Shown here: positions 24,227-36,027 of the stretch, one piece after another
How positions within the stretch are numbered: position 1 is the first letter of the stretch
How the letters are laid out: every line of letters begins with the position of its first letter
DNA from: Liopterus haemorrhoidalis
Lineage: Eukaryota; Arthropoda; Insecta; Coleoptera; Dytiscidae
Length of the DNA stretch: 64,000 bases
Reading direction: 5' to 3'
NCBI GenBank assembly: GCA_963971575.1
Contig: OZ020611.1
Location: 180,980,071 to 181,044,070, forward strand
Translations under genes and position numbers: made by a program
The notes under the pieces: generated by a model
What the model was told of the DNA's origin: nothing
The model's database searches: none
Seen by the model: only the letters and a program-made list of their open reading frames with translations

Positions 24227-24392
24227 TAGAATTAAGGTACCCCACAGTTATCCCAAGGGTCTAATAGGTGATAAACAAGCGTTTGAAAATTATTTCGCAC
24301 ATTGACAGCATGATGAATTTGTGGCATTTAAGAAACGTGAGAAGAAAATTAAAACTACATGTCTAGAAAAAAGAAATGCATGGCTATATAAC

Positions 24393-24822
24393 TTTTTACT
24401 TGCCCGACCTTAATATGTAAGGGGCTAGTATTGTAATCGGGAAAATTTTCGATGTCGAGATTTTGACTAATGACCACGTTTTATGGTCCAGGGACTCCAA
24501 AAAAACTATTTTAGAAGTGCCGTTCGTATGTGTGTGTGCGTGCGTGCGTGCGTGTGTGTGTGTGTGTGTACACGATAACTCAAAAACGATTCAACTTAGA
24601 GAATTCGTTCTGGTACTAAAAAATTCTTCTATTAAATGGGAAGAACCCTATTTTTTTTATGAAGATCGGTTGACTAGAAATGGGAGTTTTAGAAATGTAT
24701 AGAACATAATTTGATGTATTTTTGAAGATTTATCTAAATATTAAAAAAAAAAAATTAAATTAAATTTTATTGTTTATGGGAGGGCAAGTCTAGCGTAGGT
24801 TTCCCTTCGCCACTGGTTTATT
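24393..24822 (+). repeat. Repeat R1, short copy
   Basis: Begins ACTTGCCCGACCTTAATATG and ends TTCGCCACTGG like the copy at 10571. It lacks about 250 bases of the AT-rich interior. Its microsatellite has TG and CGTG units (24529-24570). Confidence 0.8.
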
Positions 24823-25159
24823 ACTGAATTTAGAAAGAAAAAAGACAGTAGGTGCAGACCAACAAAATCTCTTAGGCTTATCAAACTGATATGATATATG
24901 ATATGATGGATAATTATGACAAGTAACTTCCAAATGACGTGTCATACCAATATAAGTAAATTGTTACATCTGTGTTCCTTACAAGTTGTGTAATACCTAC
25001 AAAATAACGCATGCTTCACTTCCATCGGTATCATTTAAGTATTACTTTGTAACATTATGAAAGACGACAATGATTTTAATATTAGTTTTGTTTCTCTAAT
25101 TGAGAAGAAAAAATATTTATATGATTATACTTGTGTGGAATACTATAAAGGCGCCTCCA

Positions 25160-25725
25160 GACGATGTGTTTAATATTGAATAACGCTGGTAGGTACTAAC
25201 GTTAGCCGTAAGGTGTAGCATTGGCGGACATTTGTATATGCATACCAAACAGACAATGTGTTGACGAAGTATTGCTGGTCAAGTACAAAAATAGCGAACA
25301 TGAGCTAACGTTAATAAAATGGCATCTGACAGTGTAAGTGAGGTTATGGTCGAAACATCGACCTTGATTTTGATATTTAAATTAGATTAAAAGTATAAAA
25401 AAATACTTTTTACTTTAAGTAGACTTCATAACTAAGCAAAAATAGTTTAATCTTCCTTTCCAACAAAACACTCTCGATTGATGTGATGACAAGTGTGTGC
25501 GCGTCGTGTGTACGGTAGCGACATGTGTGTGCAAGTCTGCACCAATGTTGGTCAAACCCTTTTGTCTTGTGATTCGAATACCGCCTCGGAAGCTAACGTC
25601 CGGCAGCGCCAAGCCCAACGTACGTTGCCTGTGACTTGTGATTTGTTGTCTGTACACATGATACGTGGAGCTAGACAAATGTTAACATAAACCGTGATTT
25701 TCCACATCGTCTGTAAGCACTTTGA
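25160..25725. other. Possible MITE with short inverted ends
   Basis: CAGACGATGTG near 25163 is inverted as CACATCGTCTG near 25703. The interior is GC-richer than its surroundings (25490-25670) and resembles no gene I know. The 11-base match is weak support. Confidence 0.3.
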
Positions 25726-25873
25726 TACAAATGAATCAAGATCAAGTCTGGGAAAGTATTGCTAAAGAAGTTTCGGAATCAAATAAGTTTTGTAGTTATA
25801 TAATTTATAAGTTTTATAATTATACCAGGTATTTTACTGGATAAATTTTTGTAATGATAATACAAAGTATTTA

Positions 25874-26565
25874 CTGTATTTTTCGGACCATAACACGCAC
25901 TTTTTTCCGCCGAATACCCGACTTAAAATTGGGGTGCGTCTTACGGTGCGAATATACAGGTACGTTGTTTAAAAAGTGTGGGATCAATTTAGAGTGTATA
26001 AAACAGAATCAATCAAGAAGATTTTAAAATAAATGGATTAAAGAATCATTGCTGGAGGTCTACATTGACTTGTAGACAACCCTTGGATGTGTCGATTAAT
26101 AAACGTTTTACAAATTTTATACAAGGAGAATGAAACAAATGGAAAACAAACCCAAATTACGATGTTACAGCAACAAGACGTATGAAACGGCCGACAATTT
26201 CAGAAATATGTACTTCCGTAAAATAATCATAGGAAGCTGTAAAAGTAGAGATAATTATAAAGTCTTTTAAGAAATGCAATATAAGTAACGCATTGGATGG
26301 TACCAAAGATGAGTGAGTTTTTGAAGATATTGTCAACAATAATTCAGACGAAAATATACGAACAAGACGAGTGATAGTGACAGAGATGAATTAAATGTGG
26401 TCGGCACAACTTATCGTAATAATAAATAAAATTGTGAATATATTTTTAATAATAATAAAGAATTTGTGTATTTTTATGTAATAAACTATATATAATTTTT
26501 TAATTTGTCAATAAATTTGAGGTGCGTCTTACCGTCCGGTGTGTCTTATGGTCCGAAAAATACGG
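25874..26565 (+). mobile_element. pogo-type element, internally deleted
   Basis: The ends are CTGTATTTTTCGGACCATAA and its inverted partner, with TA on both sides (25872-25873 and 26566-26567). These ends, with the GCGTCTTA words, match a widespread pogo-like MITE type. At 692 bp it is a deletion derivative. Confidence 0.9.
26060..26400 (+). pseudogene. pogo/Tigger transposase C-terminal relic
   Basis: The plus strand reads CRQPLDVSINKRFTNFIQ, then KRPTISEIC and KSFKKCNISNALDGTKDE. This matches the end of the DDE_1-type transposase domain: LQPLDVSVNKPFK, then KKPT, then FKKCGISNALDG. Several stops occur and the N-terminal CENP-B-like DNA-binding domain and most of the catalytic core are missing. 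Confidence 0.88.
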
Positions 26566-27027
26566 TATTCAATAAGTAGAACAGTACAGGATGGTTTTAA
26601 AGTCTTGTTATTATACAATATATGAACCATCGTAAGTACCGCTACTTATATTTACAAAATAAGTTAGGTTACGTTATTGCTGAGATATGATTTTTGTAAA
26701 TTGCTTATCCCCCCCAATAATGGCTAATAAGTGTCACTGAATATTCATTACTACACATCTAACATTTTAAATATGACTTCTTCTTTTTCCGAGGATATAA
26801 TTGTTACCAAATTTTATCATAATAGTGAGCGCTATATTCAAATTACGTTACTTCTAAGTCATATCATTGTTATATCACTATCAGTGATACTTTAATGAGC
26901 GCTTGGGCTAATGTTATTCCATTCCCGCGTTATGCAATGCAACTTTAATCTAATAAATGACAACGTGTTTTTTTCTTTTCAAATTTTTGGAATAGGCAAG
27001 TTATTGTAATACACTTTTTAAGAAAAA

Positions 27028-27893
27028 TAGAGGAGAAGGTCCTAATATTCCCCCCCCCCCCTTTTTGTTTTTCTCGATAACGTTTTAAGGTTTTGATGAA
27101 ATGGAGAATTGGCATACATCTAGCCCAAAGACTTATATAAAATATTCAAAATTGCATTGTTTCGAAAAATAGAAAAATAAGTGATTCAAAGCCAACTATG
27201 AAAATTTGTAAAATGTTCGATTCAGGATTGAGTTCATGAAATATGGGCCCCCATTAAAAATTGGGTAGTTCAAAATAAATTTTATTTTTGATTAAGATAC
27301 AAACTCAAAGTAACAACTTAACAATTGATTACTGATAAAAATCACATTCATATAAATCTTATTCTGTCAAAGCTCGCCAAAAGCTATAAAAAACTACCGT
27401 TGCAAAACATGCAAGCAGCATCTTCATCATCCGTACTCTGTTGCCCAACTTCATAAATGTCCATGTCGTCATTAGCTGGACAAAATTGTTGAATATGCCC
27501 TGGCCCATATTTAGACCTCGCGGGGAGCCCATATTTCCAAAATTGCACATTACAATCTAAATTAATGTTTGACTTTTTTGAGATTAAGTGGGGCTGTAGC
27601 TCCCAGTAACACAATATACCTCAATCACAATACAACAGCATCAAGTATAAATCTCAAGCAGATCGAATAAAAATCTTGTCCATTCTTATAACAACAACTT
27701 ACCTTAATAAAAGAACCAAAATTAAGCAAACACATTTACTGTAATTCGTTTCTAACGGAATAAGAACTCAACAGCACTAAATTTGTAAAATTGTTGAACG
27801 AAAGGTAAGTGTGTTTTAAGCTATTGCCTAAAGATGATATTAGCTATATTAATAGGTTTTCTTTGAGAGCCTATTAGGACCTTCTCTTCTATA
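27028..27893 (-). mobile_element. DNA transposon with GAGAAGGTCCTAATA ends
   Basis: ATAGAGGAGAAGGTCCTAAT on the left is inverted at 27873-27893. Inside, the minus strand near 27360-27610 reads GPGHIQQFCPANDDMD and DEDAACMFCNGSF. A Cys-x2-Cys cluster at the very C terminus like this is typical of some pogo/Tigger-like transposases, so I infer a Tc1/mariner-superfamily derivative. A run of 12 C lies at 27050-27061. Confidence 0.65.
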
Positions 27894-29520
27894 AATTTTG
27901 GTATTTCCCGTTTCTTACTACATACTTACGAATGCAACCGAAACATGTGAAAATTTACTCTTCACATAAATTTTTAAACAATATATTATACTGAGTAAAA
28001 TAAACGGCATGAGAAGCAAGTATCGTTGCTTATCAGAGTTTAAATCTATTGCATGAATTAATTTCGTGATGAACCGCGAGTCATAGTTTGTGCAATACTG
28101 CACTATCATAAATTGAGCAAATGAATAATTCACATTAAATATATTTTCACACAGATACTAAAGCAAATTTATCATTTGTAACTGGAATAGAGTAGCGGAT
28201 GCTATCAAACACCAGCAGTAATTTATTATAGGCCACTACAATTCGTGATCATATGCAAATTAGTATCTACGGAATTTCATTATTATTTATTTTTTATTTT
28301 TTAATTAATGAAAAATTCCACGTTTTGTATTCGCAACAAATATTCAAATATTTGAATATCTGAAAACAAATAGTAATCGTATATAAATGTGAACATTTTT
28401 AAAAATTTAATTTTAAGGAATTTATTGATTTGCATATTGGACAAATAACAAAACAATATAGGCAACGATATATCCTATACATTTATTGGTACAAAATTCT
28501 GTTGCTAATTTCGTTTGTGTAAAATTGTAATATTATTCTCACTGTTTATTTTCACCGACTGCTGTATTGACCTTTACTGGGAAAAATATTTTCAATATGA
28601 TCAATCCATTTATATTTTTTTGTATTACCTAAAGAAATTCAAGGAGGGCTCAACAAGAACAATAAGCGGATGCTCCACTTAGCAGTGATGGAATTATAAA
28701 CAGGGTTTTTTGGGAAATGTTTAAGTATAACTCAAACAGCGAGCCGTGGCGTACAAAATTTGGATACGCGTTGGGTTAACAGAAAAGTAGTAGTGAGGGC
28801 GCATTTAGTTTCGCATTTATTTCGCTTCCTCTCTTGGCGCAGACCTTTTCCTATCCGCCACGGGTCGCTGGTTGAGGTATACTGCTAATTTCTTTATTAC
28901 AAGATACACGAAGGAGATTAAATTAGAAAAAATCGAGTATTCCACTCTGAAACTAAGAATATTAATATGGGGAAACAATTGAACATCAAATAAAGGAGTT
29001 ATTTCAAACAAATTAATTTTTTTAAAGAGAACTCCCGTATATATTTTGGTTTATTACCAGGGCTCGGACGTTTTTAGGCAAATCTGCGCTAACGGCATTA
29101 TTAATGAGATGTTCATAGACGTAGAAAAATTCACATCATAATATCAATAAACGGGTACTCGTTATCTAAAAACATTCTTGTCTTATTAATACAAATGCTA
29201 CTACATATGTTTTTTCATAATGTGCATTGTTGAATGCAATATCATTGTGATATGTTATAATTGTTAAGAAATGTTATTAAAGAAAAACATTTCTTTTATT
29301 GCAAACGTCAAATACATTCAAACCTGTAATATTTTGAACCGTTATTTAATCTGTATAAGCTTTGCAAGTCCTGTCAACTATTTATTTTTCTTCTGAACTG
29401 TGAACAGAGCTGAACAATAATTCTTATAGATATTTAGATTTAGAGAATATACTTTCAAACACTTCTTGTATCTATCTACTAATATTCACTTTTTTACAAT
29501 AATAATAACTATAGCAGTTT
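27894..29520. other. Mostly unassigned; possible hAT left end at 29059
   Basis: No gene was recognised. At 29059 CAGGGCTCGGACG has the form of a hAT terminus and lies upstream of the hAT transposase relic, but no inverted right end was found. Confidence 0.35.
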
Positions 29521-29526
29521 TAAAAT

Positions 29527-30201
29527 ATGTTTCTTTCTGAAAGAAAAATTTGTAGACATTTTAATTATTATTGCTATTTATATTTTTATTATTTTGGAGA
29601 TATTAAAATATCTGAATTAAAGTTTTTACAACAAATTTTAACAAAATATGGATATACTGATCATTTTCAAGTTATTAACGAAAAACAACTGTTTTGTATA
29701 CTTTGTCAACACGTCAGTGGAAAGATACATAGAACTAATGTCGATGGATTACAAGTTTTAATACCGACCGGCGTAGCGTAGTAGTAACACACGTGCTCTG
29801 CGTTGCTAAGGTCTCGGGCTCGAATCCCGTTTAGACATGGAATGTTTCAAAGAATAAGAATTGTCCTGGTTAATTGCCAAAGCAGCAAAGGCCATAAAAA
29901 AATAAAACAAGTATCTCGTGTCTTCAGCCTTTATTTAAATAATAAAATTAACGCAGTTATTCAGAGAAATCCAGACCTTCGTATATTAACACAAATTTAT
30001 TCAGACGACTGCCTCGATTTTTTAAAACCATATTTTTATCAATATCGACATTATTTTTGCAGAGGCCCTGTCATTACTTGTGAAGTCGAAAGAACTTTTT
30101 CAAGATTTAAAAATATTCTTACGCCAAGCAGAAATAGTTTTTCAAACGAAAATTTCGAAAAAGTCTGCATTATAATTTGCAATTCTGACAAATTCATATA
30201 A
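29527..30201 (+). pseudogene. hAT-type transposase relic interrupted by a SINE
   Basis: The first part (ATG at 29527) contains LQQILTKYGYTDHFQV followed by FCILCQHVSGKIHR, resembling the N-terminal zinc-finger region of hAT-derived and CGG-binding-like proteins. It ends in SINE sequence at about 29760. From about 29908 the frame resumes with QVSRVFSLYLNNKINAVI and ends with CEVERTFSRFKNILTPSR and NENFEKV, the hAT C-terminal dimerisation motif. The catalytic region between the two parts is missing, so this is a processed or deleted relic rather than a functional gene. Confidence 0.75.
29755..29906 (+). repeat. tRNA-derived SINE in the hAT relic
   Basis: A tRNA-like head with GGCGTAGCGTAGTAG (A-box region) and GGGCTCGAATCCCG (B box) is followed by a short body and an A-rich tail at 29895-29906. 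ACAAGT occurs on both sides and may be a short target duplication. Confidence 0.65.
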
Positions 30202-30830
30202 GTTCATACAATAACCTTTTTTTATTATGTGTTTTTTTTTTTATCATATTTATCCTAACATTTTCTTTTATATCATCTATTTTTATTAATATTTTCAAGT
30301 TGAAAACTATATATGAAAAATCTCAATACGGTGACTATGGTCGGTGTCTAACACAGAAATTAGGGTCTTCACAGTTAAATTTAATTGGAATGCAAGAGAT
30401 TAGACTCATTATGAGCGTATTAAAAATGGATAAGTACGAGTTTCGGTTTTCACAAGTTCGGCACATGAATAAAATGAATAGATTTTATTGAAAAAAAAAA
30501 AACATGCCGCTCTTTGTGTTTCTCTTTAATAAATAATTTTGGCATCTAAATCCAGTATTAAACAGTAATTATGATTTGATTGTAAAAGTTAAACCCTAGT
30601 AAAACAATTATAATTCCAATGTTTCATAGCCACATTACATTGCGATGAAATAAATTAACTTATTATTACTAAATGTTACTGTAGATACGTAATAATGCAA
30701 AACTTATTAAGACTGGATTTTTAACATTTATTTTATCTCAATAAAATAAGCGGTTATGAAACGCCGGAATTACATCTCTCTGCCTTGTGACTTGTTTGTT
30801 TTCAATTAAGTCTTAATAAACCACCTTACT
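30202..30830. other. Unassigned spacer
   Basis: AT-rich, with no recognised gene. The frame at 30300-30491 contains LNLIGMQEIRL, faintly like a LINE endonuclease start, but is too weak to call. Confidence 0.35.
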
Positions 30831-31335
30831 AGTACAAACAGGGATGGGGAGTCGGAGTCGGAGTCGGAGTCGGAGTCGGAGTCGGAGTCGGGAGTCGGGA
30901 GTCGAGGAGTCGAAGCTTTTTGGAGGAGTCAGAGTCGGAGTCGGGAGTTGGAAAAAGTTATCGACTCCCGACTCTTTGACTACATATTTATCAAGGATGA
31001 GAACAATCCGAAAGCGAAAGCAAATTACCATACTACCAGAATTTGTTAAAGAATAGGAACCGGAACGACATTTTTTCTCTGTTTATGAACGAAAATGAAA
31101 TTAAAAATATTCAATTCCGGTTTCCTTCATGCTTTTCAGTTAAAAATTTAGTTAATTTTTCGTAATATCTAATTTTTCTTTTTTTGTATACTTTGTTTAT
31201 TATGTTAAAACGAAACTAAACTGGATTTTTATTTTCTCAAGTTGTAACGGGCTTTGTGATTATTTTATATTTCATGTTGGCAGCTAAAATCTATATGTCA
31301 AAAGAAAAAAGTGACATGTTATGAAAAATAAAGTA

Positions 31336-31517
31336 CAGTCTGTTCCAAACGATTAAGCGGAACTAACTGGAATTTTCATTTTTGTAAGTTGTCATTAGCT
31401 ATTTTTTTATATATTGAAGTTGGCTTTTCCTGAACAAAATGATCAAAAGCTTCAATCAAACGGTAAAAGTAACTAGAATTGAAAATCTAGTTCCGCCTAA
31501 ACCAAAGGAACAGACTT
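31336..31517 (+). mobile_element. MITE family M1, copy 3
   Basis: TA-flanked, beginning CAGTCTGTTCCAAACG and ending GGAACAGACTT. It is very similar to the copy at 9928-10109. It lies inside the GAGTCG hAT element. Confidence 0.87.
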
Positions 31518-31680
31518 TATATAAAATACAAAACAATTTTTTTTTTAAACTAATATATTTGAAAATTTGTATGAAAATGTGTATGAAAATATGTAAAAAT
31601 GACTCAATAGTCAAGATGAAATGAAAATAACATTTTATAAAAACAGCTCGCCCCAACCCAAGATATTTAATGTAAGTATA

Positions 31681-31861
31681 GTCTGTTTGCTTGGTTTAAG
31701 CGGAATTAGATATCGAAATCTACTAACTTTTAAGGATTGAATGAAGATTTGTATCATTTTGTTTAACAAAAGCCCACTTTGATAGTTAAAAATTAAACTC
31801 GTGATAATTTGAGAAAATAAAAATTCCATTTAGTTCCGCTTAAACATTTGGAATAGACTTT
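31681..31861 (-). mobile_element. MITE family M1, copy 4 (inverted)
   Basis: Begins GTCTGTTTGCTTGGTTTAAG after TA and ends TTTAGTTCCGCTTAAAC...GAATAGACTT. It is more diverged than copy 3 and in the opposite orientation. Confidence 0.8.
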
Positions 31862-32034
31862 GCAATTTACCAGTGAAAGGAGTCGGGAGTCGGAGTCGGA
31901 GTCGGAGTCGATTTTCAAAAATACCGACTCCGGAGTCGAGAGTCGGGAGTCGATAATTTTTCTGTCGACTCCCCATCCCTGAGTACAAAGAGTCTGAATT
32001 TTGAGGTGGCTAGTTAAAGTCGTTAAAGTCCCCG

Positions 32035-32185
32035 TTGCTGATATATCCCTGAGAATAATATGTTAACATTACTCCCATTTTCACAATCATTCACCTCTCA
32101 TCCAGGCATAGGAGCTCGCCCCCGGCATCGGCGATTAGCTTCGTTGCAGAAATAGGCCGATGTAAAAAATAATAATAAAAAAAGT
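32035..32185 (+). repeat. SINE family S1, 5'-truncated copy
   Basis: Contains ACATTACTCCCATTTTCACA, TCATCCAGGCATAGGAGC and GCAGAAATAGGCCGATGTAA, then an AATAAT/A-rich tail. It matches the body of the full copies at 41967 and 44847 but has no tRNA head. Confidence 0.88.
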
Positions 32186-32249
32186 CTTAATAACTTTTTT
32201 AATACTGGGTTTTACCACTGTGGTTCTAAACAGTTCTATTACCTACTTA

Positions 32250-32483
32250 TTTATTAAAGAGAAGTATATTTTCTATGGGATATGCTAAAAAATATAGGCG
32301 GTTTAAAAGGAAATACAAAAATATATTTTTTAAATATCTCGTTTATTTGTTGTTCAATTGTTTTTCGAATATTGAAAATATTAAATAAAAGAGGGTCCAG
32401 TACAACACCTTGGGGTACGCCTGTTTGAATCAGTTTAGGGTCAGAATTTTCGTTATTGACGTACACATGACATTGTCTGTTTA
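32250..32483 (-). pseudogene. LINE RT fragment, downstream half
   Basis: The minus strand reads YVNNENSDPKLIQTGVPQG then LDPLLFNIF, the GVPQGSVLGPLLF motif of Jockey-type reverse transcriptases. The 5' half of the same RT lies at 39303-39785, on the other side of the Helitron dimer. A frameshift follows FNI. Confidence 0.82.
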
Positions 32484-35400
32484 TCTATATATATAAAAGG
32501 CAGTGTCCTGACTGACTGACTGACTGACTGACTCACTCATCACCGCCCAGCCCGAACCCCTGGGCCTAGAAACTTGAAATTCGGAGAGTATATTCCCTTC
32601 ATGACGTAAGCACCCACTAAGAAGGGATTTTTCGAAATTCCACTCCTAAGGGATGAAAAGGGGTGAAATGTGATTTCACGAATTACTTAATATCTCTTAG
32701 GGCCGATGGGATATCGACTTAGTTTTTGCTAACAACTATTACCCATACAAATGCCGAAAAAACAATTTCGGGATTTTGCCCTAATCAACCCCTAAAGGGG
32801 TGAACCTACAATCGGGGTGGATTATACATCCCGTTGTATTTCCTGTGTTCGTTTAGTTGCAAGATTACTTTTTGGCACATAGGTGTCTTTTTAAAATATC
32901 TCGAATAGGTATTGCCAGTTTTTTGAAATTTCACCCCTAAAGGGTGAAAAGGGGTGAATTGTGATTTTAAGGATTCTTTAATATCTCTTAGAACCAATAA
33001 GATATCGAATTGCTTTTTGCTTACAAAGATTACCCATACAAATACCGAATCACCTATTTCAGGATTTTGTCCTAATCAACCCCTAAAGGGGTGGATCTAC
33101 AATCGGGGTAAATTATACATCCCGTCGTAATTCCTGTGTTCGTTTCGTTACAACATTACTTTTTGGCACATAGGTGTCTTTTTAAAATATCTCGAAATGA
33201 GTTTGACAGTTTTTTAAAATTCCACTCCTAAGGGTTAAAAAGGGGTGAATTGTGATTTCAAGGATTCCTTAATATCTCTTAGGATCAATAAGATATCGAT
33301 TTACTGTTTGCCTGCAAAGATTATCCATACAATTACCGAAAAACTTATTTCAGGAATTTGTCCTAATCAACCCCTAAAGGGGTGGATCTACAATCGGGGT
33401 GAGTTATACATTCCGTCGTATTTCCTGTGTTCGTTTAGTTGCAACATTACTTTTTAGCACATAGGAGTCTTTTTAAAATATCTCGAAAAGGTTTTGGTAG
33501 TTTTTTAAAATTTCACCCCTAAAGGGTGTAAAGGGGTGAATTATAATTTCAAGGATTCCTTAATATCTCTTAGGACCAATAAGATATCGACTTGCTTTTT
33601 GCTTACAAAGATTACCTATACAAATACCGAAAAACATATTTCAGGTTTTTGTCCTAATCAACCCCTAAAGGGGTGGATCTACAATCAGGGTGAATTATAC
33701 ATCCCGTCGTATTTCCTGTGTTCATTAGTTGCAGCATTACTTTTTCACATAGGTGTCTTTTTAAAATATCTCGAAAAGGGTTTGACAGTTTTTTAAAATT
33801 TCACCCCTAAGGGTTGAAAAGGGGTGAATTGTGATTTCAAGGATTCCTTAATATCTCTTAGGACTAATAAGAATCGGACTTACTGTTTGCTTGCAAAGAT
33901 TATCCATACAATTACCGAAAAACTTATTTCAGGAATTTGTCCTAATCAACCCCTAAAGGGGTGGATCTACAATCGGGGTGAATTATACATCCCGTCGTAT
34001 TCCCTGTGTTTATTGAGATATAAGGTTTCTTTTTGGCACATAGGCGTCTTTTTAAAATATCTCGAAATGGTTTTGACAACTTTTTTAAATTTAACCCCTA
34101 AAGGGCGAAAAGGGGTGAAATGTGATTTCAAGGATTGTTCAATATTTTTTAACACCAACAAGACATCGACTTGGTTTTTGCTTACAAAAACTACCCTTGC
34201 AAACGCCGAAAAACCAATTTTTTGATTTTGTCCTAATCAACCCCTTAAGGGATGGATCTGCAATCGGGGTGAATTATACATCCCGCCGTATTTCCTGTGT
34301 TCGTTTAGTTGCAACATTACTTATTGGTAGGTATCTTTTTAAAATATCTCGAAATAGTTTTGACATTTTTTTAAAATTACCCCCTAAGGATTCCTTAATA
34401 TCTCTTCGGACCAATAAGATATCGACTTGCTTTTTGCTTACGATGATTACCCATACAAATACCGAAAAACTTATTTCAGGATTTCGTCCTAATCAACCCC
34501 TAAAGGGATGGATCTACAATCAAGGCGAATTATACATCCCGTCGTATTTCCTCTGTTCGTTTAGTTGCAACATTAATTTTTGGCACATAGATGTCTTTTT
34601 AAAATATCTCGAAATAGTATTGACCCCTAAAGGGTGAAAAGGGGTGAATTGTGATTTCAAGGATTCCTTAATATCTCTTAGGACCAATAAGATATCGACT
34701 TGCTTTTTGCTTACAAAGATTAACCATACAAATACGGAAAAATATATTTCAGGATTTTTGTCCTAATCAACCCCTAAACGGTGGATCTACAATTGGGGTG
34801 AATTATACATCCCGTCGTATTCCCTGTGTTTGTTGAGTTATAAGGTTTCTTTTTGGCACATAGGCGTATTTTTAAAATATCTCGAAATGTTTTGACAATT
34901 TTTTTAATTTTAACCCCTAAAGGGTAAAAAGGGGTAAAATGTGATTTCAATGATTGTTTAACATTTTTTAGGACCAATAAGATAACTACTTGGTTTTTGC
35001 TTACAAAAACTACCCATGCAAATACCGAAAAACCAATTTTTGGATTTTGTCCTAATCAACCCCTTAAGGGGTGGATCTACAATCGGGATGAATTATACAT
35101 CCCGTCGCATTTCCTGTGTTCGTTTAGTTGCAACATTACTTTTTGGCACATAGGTGTTTATTTTTTTTAATATGGCGAAATGATTTTTTAATTTTTTTTT
35201 TAATTTCACCCTTTAAGGGTGAAAAGGGGTGAAATGTGTTTTCAGTAATTCCTTAATTCTTTTAGGACCAATAAGATATCGACTTGGTGTTTGCTTACAA
35301 AAATTATCCATACAAATGCCAAAAAACTTATTTCAGGATTACGTCCTAATCAACCCCTAAAGGGGTGATTCTACAAACGGGGTAGATTATACATCGCGTC

Positions 35401-36027
35401 GTATTTTCTGTGTCTTTTTAAAATGTCTCGAAATGGTTTTAACAGTTTTTTACCTTTAACAAATATCACCCCTAAAGGGTGAAAAGAGGGAATTGTGATT
35501 TCAAGGACGCCTTAATATCTTCTAGGATCAATAAGATATAGACTTGGTTTTTGCTTATAAAGATTACCCATACAAATGCCGAAAAATGTATTTCAGGATT
35601 TTATCTTCATCAACCCCTAAAGGGGTGAATCTACATTCGGGGTGAATTATAGAACCCTTTGTATTTCCAGCGGTTGTTGAGTTATAACATTCCATTTTGG
35701 CATATATGTTTTCACAGTTTGACAGTTTTCTTTCACTCCTAAAGGGTAAATTAGTATTTTATTGTTAAAAATCAAAAATTCGGACAGTACATTTTTCAGT
35801 ATGAAGTAAGAACCCACTAAGAAAGGATTTTTTCAAGTTCGACCCCTATCTGGTGAAAAGGAGTAAAATGTTTTTTCACGGGTTCCTCAATATCTCTTAG
35901 GACAGATGAGATATCGACTAGATTTTTTGTTACAAAGGTTACCCATACACAAGTTTAAAAACAAACTGCGGATTTTATGCCAATGAGACCATCAATATAC
36001 CGTAGCGAAGCACGGGTTTTCAGCTAG
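32484..36027 (+). mobile_element. Non-autonomous Helitron, unit A of a dimer
   Basis: Starts TCTATATATATAAAAG after a host A (32483) and ends with a small hairpin (CCGTAGCGAAGCACGG) followed by TTTTCAGCTAG. Both ends are diagnostic of this widespread insect Helitron type (5' TC, 3' hairpin and CTAG). It has no Rep/helicase. The body is the 290-bp minisatellite. Its CTAG abuts the TC start of unit B directly. Confidence 0.9.
32640..35770 (+). repeat. Minisatellite of about 290 bp, roughly 11 units
   Basis: The unit contains CCTAATCAACCCCTAAAGGG, TTATACATCCCGTCGTATTT, TTTTTAAAATATCTCGAAA and AATATCTCTTAGGACCAATA in order. Starts of the first word recur near 32781, 33071, 33362, 33652, 33946, 34237, 34488, 34766, 35052, 35345 and 35609. 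Short open frames that recur in these units are by-products of the repetition. Confidence 0.92.

Larger units (their letters stand above)
30839..31981. mobile_element. Non-autonomous hAT element with GAGTCG arrays
   Basis: The ends are CAGGGATGGGGAGTCG and CGACTCCCCATCCCTG, with the perfect 8-bp duplication AGTACAAA (30831-30838 and 31982-31989). Both subterminal regions are built from GAGTCG hexamers (30849-30975 and 31879-31970), in opposite orientation at their inner sides. The interior holds two copies of MITE M1 and no transposase. Confidence 0.95.

Noticed and set aside
30813..31056. Arginine-serine-rich frames on both strands
   Set aside because: Products of the GAGTCG array at the hAT end.
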